A stretch of DNA of 64,000 nucleotides from JAHRAW01 sp965249835 (GTDB taxonomy: Bacteria; Pseudomonadota; Gammaproteobacteria; Arenicellales; Poriferihabitantaceae), in contig CBDFMY010000003.1 in the NCBI GenBank assembly GCA_965249835.1, forward strand, positions 744,001-808,000, read 5' to 3'. Below the pieces are notes generated by a model. It had not been told where the DNA came from and did no database searches. It saw nothing but the letters and a program-made list of their open reading frames with translations. Shown piece by piece: positions 17,937 through 26,805 of this stretch. The first letter of the stretch is position 1. Each line of letters opens with the position of its first letter. The translations under genes and the position numbers were made by a program.

Positions 17937-18455
17937 TTATCGCACGCCTCTTGCGTTGGTTTGGTTGATGACGAACAACACGATGCCGAGCACGAAGATG
18001 GAAACCGCGGCATAAAACAACGAGCCGCCGTCGCTCACTCCCTGATGCAAAACTTCCACTCCCAACGGGGTGAACAAATGGAAAAACATCGCGCCGGCCA
18101 TCACCGCCGCTGCCATGAGTCCGCCGATTGCGTGGAAGCGCGCGCGCGTATGCGCACTTTGCTCGCCGAATCCGAGTTTTGCGAAGACCCAGAGCAACGC
18201 CGGCAACAGCAATATAATTGAAGTCAGCAGTTCAAAACCGCCCACTACGAATGCGCCGAAGTCAACGAACCATGCACCGATGCGTTCGCCCAAGATGCCT
18301 TTCATCCACTCACCGATGGTGCTGAATATGTGTTGGGTGTCCGGATGATTGGTAAATTTATACGGCAGCGAAGTGAGAAATACCTTACCGATCCAAAGCG
18401 TAATCGCCCAACTGACGAGCGCTTTTACCGTTGGCATGGTTGTGGGGTTGTTCAT
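17937..18455 (-). CDS. DoxX-like integral membrane protein
   Basis: 172 residues with four hydrophobic segments (about 9-25, 58-82, 108-126 and 143-163) and the KVFLTSLPYKFTNHPDTQHIFSTIGEW segment between the first two, as in DoxX/SURF4-like proteins. The family has been linked to thiosulfate:quinone oxidoreductase and to redox balance, but the function here is not shown. It is upstream of the ATP-grasp operon on the same strand (49 bp gap) and divergent from the GST gene. Confidence 0.65.
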   Translation of the reverse strand: MNNPTTMPTVKALVSWAITLWIGKVFLTSLPYKFTNHPDTQHIFSTIGEWMKGILGERIGAWFVDFGAFVVGGFELLTSIILLLPALLWVFAKLGFGEQSAHTRARFHAIGGLMAAAVMAGAMFFHLFTPLGVEVLHQGVSDGGSLFYAAVSIFVLGIVLFVINQTNARGVR

Positions 18456-18609
18456 GGAATGGCTTGCCGATAGTTACCAAAATACGGGGCGCAACGATAG
18501 CACGAAAGCGCCGGATAAAGTTACACCGCCGGTGAAATTTCCGCCGCCGATGTCGTTTTAGTGCCACAATCAACGCCCGCATCCACCAACGTCCAACCGG
18601 AGATTACCC

Positions 18610-19254
18610 TTGATTGATTTATACACATGGAGCACGCCCAACGGGCGCAAGGCTTCCATCATGCTGGAGGAAATCGAAGCACCCTACACGGTGCATCCGA
18701 TCGACATCACCAACAATGAGCAGTTTGACGATGATTTTTTGCGCATCAGTCCCAACAATAAAATCCCCGCCATCGTCGATCACGACAACGGCATGAAGTT
18801 GATGGAGTCCGGCGCGATTCTTTTGTATCTCGCGGAAAAAAGCGGCCGCTTGATGCCGGAAGACAACGCCGCGCGATGGCGCACGATGGAATGGCTGATG
18901 TTTCAGATGGGCGGGCTGGGTCCGATGCTGGGGCAGGCGCATCATTTTTTGCACTTCAACAAAGGCGTCAGCGACTACGCGGAAAAACGATACGCGATTG
19001 AAGCACAACGTTTGTATGATGTGCTAGATGCGCAACTGGAGCGGTATGAATATCTGGCCGGCGAGTATTCGATCGCCGACATTGCGGCGTGGCCCTGGGT
19101 TTCGCGTTCCGAGTGGCAGAAAATTATCCTCGCCGAATATCCCCATGTGAAACGATGGTATGTCGCCATCGCCTCACGACCGGCGGTGCAACGTGGTTAT
19201 TTTATTCCGGCAACACCAGGTGCCGCACAAAAAGACATTCCGTTACCCGATTGA
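18610..19254 (+). CDS. Nu-class glutathione S-transferase (YfcG-like disulfide reductase)
   Basis: 214 residues. The N-terminal TPNGRKASIMLEEIE and FLRISPNNKIPAIVDHD plus MESGAILLYLAEK match the thioredoxin-fold half of YfcG/YghU. FQMGGLGPMLGQAHHF and YSIADIAAWPWV match the helical half. These enzymes use bound glutathione to reduce disulfides. The start is a TTG (18610) preceded by a GGAG ribosome site at 18598. The resulting MIDLYTWSTPNG aligns with the E. coli N-terminus, so the non-ATG start is well supported. Its end overlaps the convergent metallophosphoesterase gene by 12 bp. Confidence 0.92.
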   Translation: MIDLYTWSTPNGRKASIMLEEIEAPYTVHPIDITNNEQFDDDFLRISPNNKIPAIVDHDNGMKLMESGAILLYLAEKSGRLMPEDNAARWRTMEWLMFQMGGLGPMLGQAHHFLHFNKGVSDYAEKRYAIEAQRLYDVLDAQLERYEYLAGEYSIADIAAWPWVSRSEWQKIILAEYPHVKRWYVAIASRPAVQRGYFIPATPGAAQKDIPLPD

Positions 19255-20331
19255 TGACGCCCGCGGCATCGGTTTTATATCAATGCAGGTGATTTCATTG
19301 AACGAACCGAGGCGCATCAGCGGACCCCAGGTGCCGGTGCCGGGCGACACATACAGATGCGCGTTGCCTGCGCTGTTGGTGTATAACCCGCTGATGCGAC
19401 TAAATTGACGCTTCACCAGCAGGTTGAACGGAAAAATCTGCCCGTTGTGGGTGTGTCCGCTCAGCATCAGGTCAACCCCATGCTCCATCGCCGCTTCCCA
19501 ACCTTGCGGTCGGTGATACAACAGAACGGTGTATTGATCGCTATGGCGTTGAATGGATGGCAGTTTGGATGCCACCTGATTGCGTTCGTCGGAATCATCA
19601 ATGCCGATGAATTGAAGTTCGCCGGTGCTAACCTGCCGCTGGCGCAACGACTCCACGCCCAGTTCGGTCAGCAGGTTAATCACTTTATCAAGATCGGCGT
19701 AGCGTTCGTGATTGCCGATGCAAAACAAAGTTCGCGCGCGCAATCGCTTCAAACAATTAAGTTCATCGTAACCGACCGTGGAGGAGTCCACCAGATCGCC
19801 GGTGATGGCTACCACATCCGGTTGCAGTTGATTGATGCGATTAACGATTCTCGTCAGGTAACCGCCCTGACGCGAACCGATATGCACATCGCTGATTTGA
19901 ACGATGCGATGTGCGCGGGTGACTTTGCCGGAATGAAATTGGAGGTGCTTGACGAAAACAAAGTGTGCCGCAATCACCGACAGCATCACCAACACAACCG
20001 CGATGCCAAGAATCCACGGCACCGCAATGCGATCATCCGGCGAGGCAATCACGCGCACGACTTCGTATAACAAAGTCAGCGTGAGCAGAATAAAACTCGC
20101 GCCCATCCAGTGCACCATGACATAGCGCACCAGCATGGTCGCCTTGCTGAACGAATACCACAAGGCGGTGCTGGCGAACAACCAGAGCAGCACCGTGGGA
20201 GTTGCGCCGATCGCCGTCTCGGTGCCATACCAGTTGCCGAGTCGGTGCAACGGATAGGCGAACACCAGAAAACAAAGCGGTGGAAAAAGAATATAAAACC
20301 AGCGTCTTGCTCTGGTCGTTTTGCGCGCCAT
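19243..20331 (-). CDS. Membrane-anchored calcineurin-like metallophosphoesterase
   Basis: 362 residues from the ATG at 20331. Four hydrophobic segments occupy the first ~130 residues. A YkuE-like metallophosphoesterase domain follows, with ISDVHIGS, ITGDLVD, IGNHERYAD, LLYHRP and LSGHTHNGQ, the five metal-ligand blocks of the family. Related proteins act on UDP-sugar lipids or nucleotides; the substrate is unknown. The longer open frame to 20403 is possible but lacks a better ribosome site. Confidence 0.88.
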   Translation of the reverse strand: MARKTTRARRWFYILFPPLCFLVFAYPLHRLGNWYGTETAIGATPTVLLWLFASTALWYSFSKATMLVRYVMVHWMGASFILLTLTLLYEVVRVIASPDDRIAVPWILGIAVVLVMLSVIAAHFVFVKHLQFHSGKVTRAHRIVQISDVHIGSRQGGYLTRIVNRINQLQPDVVAITGDLVDSSTVGYDELNCLKRLRARTLFCIGNHERYADLDKVINLLTELGVESLRQRQVSTGELQFIGIDDSDERNQVASKLPSIQRHSDQYTVLLYHRPQGWEAAMEHGVDLMLSGHTHNGQIFPFNLLVKRQFSRISGLYTNSAGNAHLYVSPGTGTWGPLMRLGSFNEITCIDIKPMPRASSIG

Positions 20332-20414
20332 AAAGATGTGCCGAAAAGATGTGCCGACGGTTGGGAGTGATAGGAATAGTGCCGGGCGGAAGTGGATTGG
20401 CACGGCGCATCATA

Positions 20415-20420
20415 CTATAA
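20415..20420 (+). promoter_or_regulatory. Candidate -10 element of pyruvate kinase
   Basis: TATAAT at 20415-20420, with no good -35. It would start transcription near 20427. That excludes upstream starts and leaves only the ATT at 20430 or the CTG at 20454 as in-frame initiation codons. Confidence 0.4.
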
Positions 20421-20453
20421 TCGCGCAACATTCCCACCAACCGAGTTTGCGCG

Positions 20454-21893
20454 CTGAACACCAAACAAAAATTCAGGAAGACCAAAGTTATTGCCACCAT
20501 CGGGCCGGCCTGCGACAACGACCGCACGCTGCGAGAGATGATTTCGGCCGGCATGAATGTCGCCCGGCTGAACATGTCCCACGGCACTGTCGAGTCCCAC
20601 GCCGCCACCTTGCAGCGCATCCGCCAGGCGGCGCAATCGCTGGATGCCACGGTGGCGGTCATGGTGGACACCCGCGGCCGCGAGATCCGCACCGGCAAAC
20701 TGGGCGAAAAATATCGCGGCAAACTTCTGCTGGAACGAAACCAATCTTTTTCGTTGTTTGGCGACGGACGAGACGGCGATGAACTCGGCGTATCCACCAC
20801 CTGTCCCGACTTTTTTGATTTGGTCAAAGTCGGCGACCGTGTGTTGATTGACGACGGGCAAATCGAACTCATCGTCACCGAAACGCGCGCCGGGGAAATA
20901 CCATGCCGAGTGGAATGTGGCGGAATTTTGCGCGATGGCAAAGGCGTCAACCTGCCGGACAACAGCGATGCCTATAACCGTCTCGCGCCCAACGATTCCT
21001 GCGAGATCGAATTCGCCGCCGAGCACGAAGTGGAATACATCGCCGCTTCATTCATACGCAACGCCGATGACATTCATGCACTGCGCAAGCAAGTGAAAAA
21101 ACTCGGTGCCGACATTCCGATCATCGCAAAAATCGAAAACCGACACGGCGTCGACAACATTGATGCCATCATCGCCGCCGCCAACGGCATCATGGTGGCG
21201 CGCGGCGATTTGGGTGTGGAGTTGGAAATGGGAAAAGGACCGACCATCCAAAAGCGCATCATCCGCGCCACCGTGTCATGCGGCAAACCGGTCATCACCG
21301 CAACCCAGATGCTGGATTCCATGGAACGCAATCCGCGCCCGACTCGCGCCGAAGTATCGGATGTCGCCAACGCCATTTTTGACGGCACCTCGGCGGTGAT
21401 GCTGTCCGGCGAAACCGCGGTCGGTCGCCGACCGGTGGAAGCGGTGCAGACCATGGTTGCCCTCGCCCTGCAAGCGGAAGATGGATTGAAGCAATACGGC
21501 TATCTTCAGCAAATCAATCCAAGCCCGTCCAACGAAGTAACCGAAGCCGTGGCACAAGCCGCCATCACCATTGCCAACCACTTGAACGCCGCGGCGATTC
21601 TGGCGTTGACCGAGACCGGCCTGACCTCGCGGCTGATTTCCAAATACCGACCGGAAAGCCCGATTCTTGCGATCACTTCGTCGCCGCGGGTGGTTCGCCG
21701 GCTGGCGATGAACTGGGGTGTGCTCGCGGTGCATTACGATGCCGGCGGCTCCGATGAAGACAAAATCCAGTTTGCCATGTCCCGCGCCGCACAACTCAAC
21801 CTGGTCGCGCCCGGCGATTTGGTCATCCTGACCGCGGGCAGTTCGCATCAGGCTGGTAGTACGAATTTGATTCGAGTGTTGACGGTGGGTTGA
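20454..21893 (+). CDS. pyk: Pyruvate kinase with apparent non-ATG (CTG) start
   Basis: Final step of glycolysis (phosphoenolpyruvate + ADP to pyruvate + ATP). Signatures include FRKTKVIATIGPA, GMNVARLNMSHG, VDTRGREIRTGK, the active-site IIAKIENRHGVDNID, GIMVARGDLGVELE and ITATQMLDSM. The only ATG (20538) lies inside the fold and would remove the conserved TKVIATIGPA strand. The frame is open upstream to a stop at 20418 and holds no ATG, GTG or TTG there. I therefore place the start at CTG 20454, giving 479 residues, the family length. ATT 20430 is the alternative. A sequencing error upstream is the other explanation. Confidence 0.9.
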   Translation: MNTKQKFRKTKVIATIGPACDNDRTLREMISAGMNVARLNMSHGTVESHAATLQRIRQAAQSLDATVAVMVDTRGREIRTGKLGEKYRGKLLLERNQSFSLFGDGRDGDELGVSTTCPDFFDLVKVGDRVLIDDGQIELIVTETRAGEIPCRVECGGILRDGKGVNLPDNSDAYNRLAPNDSCEIEFAAEHEVEYIAASFIRNADDIHALRKQVKKLGADIPIIAKIENRHGVDNIDAIIAAANGIMVARGDLGVELEMGKGPTIQKRIIRATVSCGKPVITATQMLDSMERNPRPTRAEVSDVANAIFDGTSAVMLSGETAVGRRPVEAVQTMVALALQAEDGLKQYGYLQQINPSPSNEVTEAVAQAAITIANHLNAAAILALTETGLTSRLISKYRPESPILAITSSPRVVRRLAMNWGVLAVHYDAGGSDEDKIQFAMSRAAQLNLVAPGDLVILTAGSSHQAGSTNLIRVLTVG

Positions 21894-21920
21894 TTGCATA
21901 CCCGGCGAAGCCGCGACCTA

Positions 21921-23210
21921 TCAGCGACCGTCATCGGCAAATTTGGCAAGCGGTCGGCAATAAGTCTCGCGTAACAACAAAATGCAAATCAACGCCAACA
22001 AGTTGGAGCCGAGCAAAACGCTGAACGCGACGGTATAAGTTTCGGCGCCATAAACGCGCGCGCCTTCCACCAGTTGTCCGTCCCAGCCGAGGTCGAGTAG
22101 CCAGCCGATTACCGGTTGCATGACCGCTCCGGAGCCGACCACGCACATGTTGACCAAGCCCATGGCGGTGGCGCTGTGCCGTGGCGAATTGACCTCGCGC
22201 ATGGAACCGAACGCCACGGTCATCATCGAGCCGCTGATACCGAGAATAAAAAACAACACCGCCAACACCATCGGCACGCTGAATCCGGCAAACAACACCA
22301 CCGAAAAAATTAGCGTGTTGCACAGGATGCCGATCAGCATGACCGGTTTGCGTCGACCGGTGTGGTCGGACAGCCAGCCCATTGCCGGCGCGCCGAGTGC
22401 CCAGCCGATAAATAACATGGACGAGATTTTGGCGGCGTTGGAATCTACATAACCGTGAATGTCGCGAAGCCACGGCACCGCCCACAGCCCGGCGAAAGCA
22501 AGCATGATTGCGGTCATGCCGAAACCGATGCCGGCGCATGCCCAACTTTGCGGATTGGTGATCACCGCGAGTACGCCTTTGATGTTACTCGGCGCTTCGG
22601 GTTGCGGTTGGTTTTGTGCGCCCAGTGGTCGACGCGGAACGATGTAGAACAACGACACCGCCAACGCCACCGATACCACGCCCAACGAACCGATTACCGT
22701 GCGCCAGCCGAATTGTTCCACCGCGTATCGCAACGGTGCTTGACCGAGCACTGCGCCGAACATGCCAATGCTCTGCACCAATCCGGCTAACATCGCAAAG
22801 CGCGCCGGCGCGAACCAGTAGCCGGCGATGGTTAGCGTGCCGACAAATGCGAACGCCACCGAGCCGCCGATCAACGCGCGAAAAAATGATGCCGCCAATA
22901 CCGATTCGCTCAGCGCGAAACCGAACGACGCCAATGCGCACACTGCCACCGCCACGCTCATCAGTTTGCGCGGGCCGAAGTGGTCGTTCAACATGCCGAC
23001 CGGGATTTGGATGCTGGCGTAAGCGTAAAAATACCAACCCGACAGCGTACCGAGTGCCGCGCCGCCCACCGCAAAGTCGCGCATCCATTCGGTGGTCATA
23101 ACGCTCGGTGCCACGCGATGCACGAACGCCAGCGCAAAAAACAATGCGCCCACCGAAAACGCCGCCAGCGCGCGTGCGCCGGACACTGTGCGTGGAGGCG
23201 TGTTCATCAA
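21921..23210 (-). CDS. Major facilitator superfamily permease (nitrate/hexose-phosphate-type MFS_1)
   Basis: 429 residues, twelve predicted membrane segments. The loop 2-3 motif GMLNDHFGPRKLMSVAV and its second-half counterpart GWLSDHTGRRKPVMLIG are the MFS signature repeats. The substrate is unknown. Monocistronic; converges with pyk and diverges from the glutaredoxin-type gene across a 180-bp gap. Confidence 0.88.
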   Translation of the reverse strand: MMNTPPRTVSGARALAAFSVGALFFALAFVHRVAPSVMTTEWMRDFAVGGAALGTLSGWYFYAYASIQIPVGMLNDHFGPRKLMSVAVAVCALASFGFALSESVLAASFFRALIGGSVAFAFVGTLTIAGYWFAPARFAMLAGLVQSIGMFGAVLGQAPLRYAVEQFGWRTVIGSLGVVSVALAVSLFYIVPRRPLGAQNQPQPEAPSNIKGVLAVITNPQSWACAGIGFGMTAIMLAFAGLWAVPWLRDIHGYVDSNAAKISSMLFIGWALGAPAMGWLSDHTGRRKPVMLIGILCNTLIFSVVLFAGFSVPMVLAVLFFILGISGSMMTVAFGSMREVNSPRHSATAMGLVNMCVVGSGAVMQPVIGWLLDLGWDGQLVEGARVYGAETYTVAFSVLLGSNLLALICILLLRETYCRPLAKFADDGR

Positions 23211-23389
23211 AACGAGATCAATGTGCGGTTGTTGCTGAACATGGTTGCGGTATCCGTTGTAGTGTGAACAAAAGTGCCGCGTTGCACTGCCGGCTCCGGG
23301 GGGTGATTAGCCTATTATACGAGGATTTGGTTTAGAATAGCGGCGGGCACACGTCCGCCACCGAAATCAATAGATAGGAACATACCATC

Positions 23390-24019
23390 GTGACGACACC
23401 GCCAGTCACACCACCAGTTAATGTAACCGTCTACCGCTGGGCCGGGGCATGGGGACCATTCAAGGTCTCGATTCCTTGCGGCGAATGTTCGCTTACCGGC
23501 GATGTCATCACCGATACCTTCGACAACGAACTGAAAGGAATCCCGGTGCACCTTGAGATGCTCGACTGGCTCAGCCACTGGTGGCAACCGTTACCACGCG
23601 GCGGCTGGCACGCCCCCATCGTCATGGTGGAAGGGCGCATCATCAGCCAAGGCAAAGCATTAAATCGCGGCGTGCTGACCCAGGCGGTAATCGAAGCGCA
23701 TGTCACCCGCGCTGCGGTCACGAGCAATGTTTTGTTTGGCAAACAAACTTGTCCGCACTGCGCACGCGCCAAAAGTTATCTCGACCAGGCCGGCGTCGAC
23801 TATGTGTATCACGATGTGGTCAAAGAACCGCGCGCATTGTATGAAATGCTGGCGCGAGTGAAACCGATCATCGGCGCGAAAACACCGGTAACGGTGCCGC
23901 AAATCTGGTTGGATGGAACATACATTGGCGGCGCCGATGAGTTATCGGAAGCCTTGCAAATGGAAATAGTCGCCAACACCGACCGCGGCCAATGCTCGCT
24001 GTCGCCGGGGCGGTTGTAG
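23390..24019 (+). CDS. Tandem glutaredoxin-like protein
   Basis: 209 residues. The C-terminal half (about 113-195) is a glutaredoxin with active site TCPHCARAKSYL, the cis-proline in TVPQIWLDG and the GG of YIGGADEL. The N-terminal half (about 9-100) seems to be a second thioredoxin-fold domain with IPCGECSLTGD in place of the CPxC site and a HAPIVMVEG cis-proline-like loop. The start is a GTG at 23390 with an AGGAA site at 23376. It is probably a cytosolic thiol-disulfide protein. Confidence 0.8.
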   Translation: MTTPPVTPPVNVTVYRWAGAWGPFKVSIPCGECSLTGDVITDTFDNELKGIPVHLEMLDWLSHWWQPLPRGGWHAPIVMVEGRIISQGKALNRGVLTQAVIEAHVTRAAVTSNVLFGKQTCPHCARAKSYLDQAGVDYVYHDVVKEPRALYEMLARVKPIIGAKTPVTVPQIWLDGTYIGGADELSEALQMEIVANTDRGQCSLSPGRL

Positions 24020-24166
24020 CCGCAGGGGTGACGGTGTCGGGCCGGCTGCCCGAAAAATGTGGTTATACCCAACCCGGCTTTTCCTTCACATTGCCCTTTT
24101 CTTTCGAAAAAACGAAACCTACCGATTCACTGAGGGCGAAACCGAACCAACCCAAAACGGACGGCA

Positions 24167-25777
24167 TCAGTTGGAGCGGGCGGCGATATATTGATCCACG
24201 GCGCGCAGGTAGGGCACATATGTTTCGGTGAAGTCCCATTCAACGGCATCCCACAGCCGATCTTCCAGCACCTCGGCCATCAGGGAATAGTGCGTAATCA
24301 TGGCTTCGACTATTTCCATGGGCGATGCGTCGAGCCGCGTCCCCAAGCCGAGGATGGCTTGGGTGAGTAGCCCGTTCAACTCCATCAGGTATTCCACGTT
24401 GGCGCTACTGTCGAGGTCGGCGGCGGTGAATATCTTTTTTTCCACATCGTAAAATTCCGTGATGGCGTAGCGCACCACCTTGACGGCCACCGCGAAATAA
24501 CGGGGGTCGTTGAAACGCAGGGCTGCATCGGTAAACAGCTTTGCCACATGTGCATGATCCGACAACCCGCTGGTCGCCCGCCATTCGCTGTCAGCCAACG
24601 CATAGTAGCGATTCATGCCAGCGTTCGTCATCACCATCTCAGCCAGAAAATCAAGTGATTGCTTTATTTTTCTTTCCAGCCCCCGGTCTTCGTGGTAGTC
24701 GGCCACTTGAATCAAATAACCAAGGGCAATCGCCAGACGGTCGGTAAAGACTTTGTCCATTACCTTGGGCTTTGTTGCGGTGCTTCTGTGCTTCTTGTTG
24801 AGAAAATAATAGTTGGTGTCGGCTATCTGAAAACTCAAAAAAGTTCCCGGGTTTGCATGGAATAAAGTGGAGGTAAGGTAAGCCAGAGTGGCGTCCGCAG
24901 CTTTTTTCAATTTTGCTGAAGGAGCAAGCCGGTTCAATTGATACAACAAAAGAATTGCCCCTGCGTTCAAGTCGGAGAATTTTTCGTAGTGCAAAATTTG
25001 CCAGTTGCGTTTTTCCGCATAACGAAAAAACCCCCCTTCCACCGGGTCGTAAATTCGATCAATCGCCCGCTCGAGGGTTTTGGCAATCCACTGCACTGCC
25101 TGCTCGTGGCCCGACGCGTCGGCATTTTCCAACAAATACAAAAAAGTTCGCGGCTGTATTGCCTTTTGTCCCTTGCCCAGTCCATATTCTTGCGGATCAA
25201 AATTATCCAACACGCCTTGGGTAAAAATCCCGGACAGGGCTTCCAAGTTGGCCGGCGTCAGACTTTTTGGCGGAGTGTATTTGACCTGGTTTGACTCCAT
25301 TCCGATGGCATGTTTTCCAACCCCCGCTTCAGCCGCCACTTCTTTTATGACATCCAGAAAATCGTCGCCGTATAACGTGCCGGCATACTGGTAGTAAATG
25401 GAGCGGTCCGGATTGAGAAACACGGTGTACGGCAGACCGGTGGCGTGGTATTGGGCGTACGCGGAACCATGCACATCTACGTCAATAAATAGGTTGATAA
25501 AATTTTCATTCAAATAGTCCGCCACGTCCTCTCTGACCAGCGTGTTCTCCGCAAACTCGTGGCACCAGTGACACCACTCGGCCGAAAATAGGAGAAAATA
25601 CGGTTTGTTTTTTTGCCCGGAATCAACCGGTGCGTCTGCGGATGCGCCATCCTGAAAACGTTGGAGGCCCGCCGTGGAGTATTCTTTGAAGTCAACCAGC
25701 GAATCCCGGTGTTCATAGGCAAGGCCCACAGAAACCTGCAAGATCATCACCAAAACAAGGTGCCGGGCAACTTTCAT
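24167..25777 (-). CDS. Periplasmic thioredoxin-domain protein of the DUF255 type, sox-operon associated
   Basis: 536 residues from the ATG at 25777. A signal peptide (about 1-22) is followed by a thioredoxin-like domain with SAEWCHWCHEFAENT (about residues 64-78), the CxxC of DUF255/YyaL-type proteins. A long helical part resembles the six-hairpin fold of that family. Last gene of the sox-containing operon, 7 bp after SCO1. A role in keeping periplasmic thiols or Sox proteins reduced is inferred from position. The open frame continues to 25954 but that part overlaps SCO1 and is a shadow. Confidence 0.78.
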   Translation of the reverse strand: MKVARHLVLVMILQVSVGLAYEHRDSLVDFKEYSTAGLQRFQDGASADAPVDSGQKNKPYFLLFSAEWCHWCHEFAENTLVREDVADYLNENFINLFIDVDVHGSAYAQYHATGLPYTVFLNPDRSIYYQYAGTLYGDDFLDVIKEVAAEAGVGKHAIGMESNQVKYTPPKSLTPANLEALSGIFTQGVLDNFDPQEYGLGKGQKAIQPRTFLYLLENADASGHEQAVQWIAKTLERAIDRIYDPVEGGFFRYAEKRNWQILHYEKFSDLNAGAILLLYQLNRLAPSAKLKKAADATLAYLTSTLFHANPGTFLSFQIADTNYYFLNKKHRSTATKPKVMDKVFTDRLAIALGYLIQVADYHEDRGLERKIKQSLDFLAEMVMTNAGMNRYYALADSEWRATSGLSDHAHVAKLFTDAALRFNDPRYFAVAVKVVRYAITEFYDVEKKIFTAADLDSSANVEYLMELNGLLTQAILGLGTRLDASPMEIVEAMITHYSLMAEVLEDRLWDAVEWDFTETYVPYLRAVDQYIAARSN

Positions 25778-25784
25778 TGTGCTT

Positions 25785-26384
25785 TCAGTGGCTTGGGGGG
25801 AGAACTTTTCTGATACGGGCGGCAATTTCCCGGCTGCCGGCGGACCATCCAATTCTCTCTTCCAGCAACTCGCCCGCCGAATCGACAACAAGGACATCAG
25901 TGGTGTGATAGATTGCGTATCCACGTTCCGAACTCGGCTCCTCTCTCCTTTCAAAAGCCACGCCGTATTTTTTTACCACTTCGCCGAGGGTTTCCTCATC
26001 GGCGGTTACACCAATGATTTTCGGATGAAATAATTGCGTGTATTTTCGCAACACTTCCGGGGTATCCCGGCCGGGGTCGAGGCTTACAAACAACGCTTCG
26101 ACCTTTTCAAGTTCTTCTTCGCTTAACTCCGAGAACACTTTTGATAAAGTCCACAGCACCATCGGGCAGACATCCACACAAGACGTATACCCAAAAAATA
26201 ACAGAACGACTTTGCCGCGCAATTCGCGGATGGAAACCGGGCCATCGAAGGATTGCAAGGTAACGTCCCCGCCCTTCCCGCGAAGTTGCCGGGCTTCCAA
26301 TTCATGGGCGCCGGCAATGGTCGCCAATGAACCGTGCATCACAACAATCGCCAGTGCCTTAGTAATCCATTTCTTCAAGCACAT
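25785..26384 (-). CDS. SCO1/SenC-family copper/thiol protein
   Basis: 199 residues: signal peptide to about residue 26, then a thioredoxin fold with the copper motif TSCVDVCPM (about 67-75) and the distal histidine in YAIYHTTDV. Family members deliver copper to cytochrome oxidase or act as thiol oxidoreductases. It overlaps the DUF302 gene by 26 bp, so the two are tightly coupled. In this operon a redox role in sulfur oxidation is plausible. Confidence 0.9.
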   Translation of the reverse strand: MCLKKWITKALAIVVMHGSLATIAGAHELEARQLRGKGGDVTLQSFDGPVSIRELRGKVVLLFFGYTSCVDVCPMVLWTLSKVFSELSEEELEKVEALFVSLDPGRDTPEVLRKYTQLFHPKIIGVTADEETLGEVVKKYGVAFERREEPSSERGYAIYHTTDVLVVDSAGELLEERIGWSAGSREIAARIRKVLPPSH

Positions 26385-26781
26385 CGATCATATCCTTTTC
26401 GAGTTTGGTAGCCACCCGCATCAGCGGTTGTGAAGCATACAATGCCGCAAAGGCGGTTGGCTTGAGGAAAGAAATATTCACGTCGGCGGTTTCGTTTTTT
26501 TGGTATACGACGAATCTAACCGGCATAAAAACACCCGCGCTTAAATCCGCTGAAATTAATTCACTGCAACTGTTCAGGTTGCAAAATTCGACGATTTTGT
26601 AGTGCTTGAATTCGGCAACCACATCAATGCCGTGTTGACGTCTTTGGTGAATATTGTCGATGTGATTTATTTTGGTAACGCGGTAATTGCGCGTCTTGAT
26701 TTCCGTTACAAGGTCATCGAGCAGGTTGTCAAAATTTTTTGTTTTATATTGTTTACCAAAGATATCCCGGTTGATGTTCAC
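26359..26781 (-). CDS. DUF302-domain protein
   Basis: 140 residues with no signal peptide. The pattern of FDNLLDDLVTEIKTRNYRV, then FKHYKIVEFCNLNSCSELISADLSAGVFMPVRFVVYQ matches DUF302, including the conserved FCN and P-x-R-x-x-VY core. The domain has no assigned biochemical role; it recurs next to sulfur-metabolism genes. It lies between cytochrome c (24 bp) and SCO1 (overlap). Confidence 0.82.
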   Translation of the reverse strand: MNINRDIFGKQYKTKNFDNLLDDLVTEIKTRNYRVTKINHIDNIHQRRQHGIDVVAEFKHYKIVEFCNLNSCSELISADLSAGVFMPVRFVVYQKNETADVNISFLKPTAFAALYASQPLMRVATKLEKDMIDVLEEMDY

Positions 26782-26805
26782 GATGCCAGTCCAAAGAGAA
26801 CTCGT

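Noticed and set aside
20321..20782. 153-codon frame overlapping the start of pyruvate kinase that might supply its N-terminus by frameshift
   Set aside because: Its translation has no similarity to pyruvate kinase, and the correct frame already contains the conserved N-terminal strand, so only an unusual start codon is needed.
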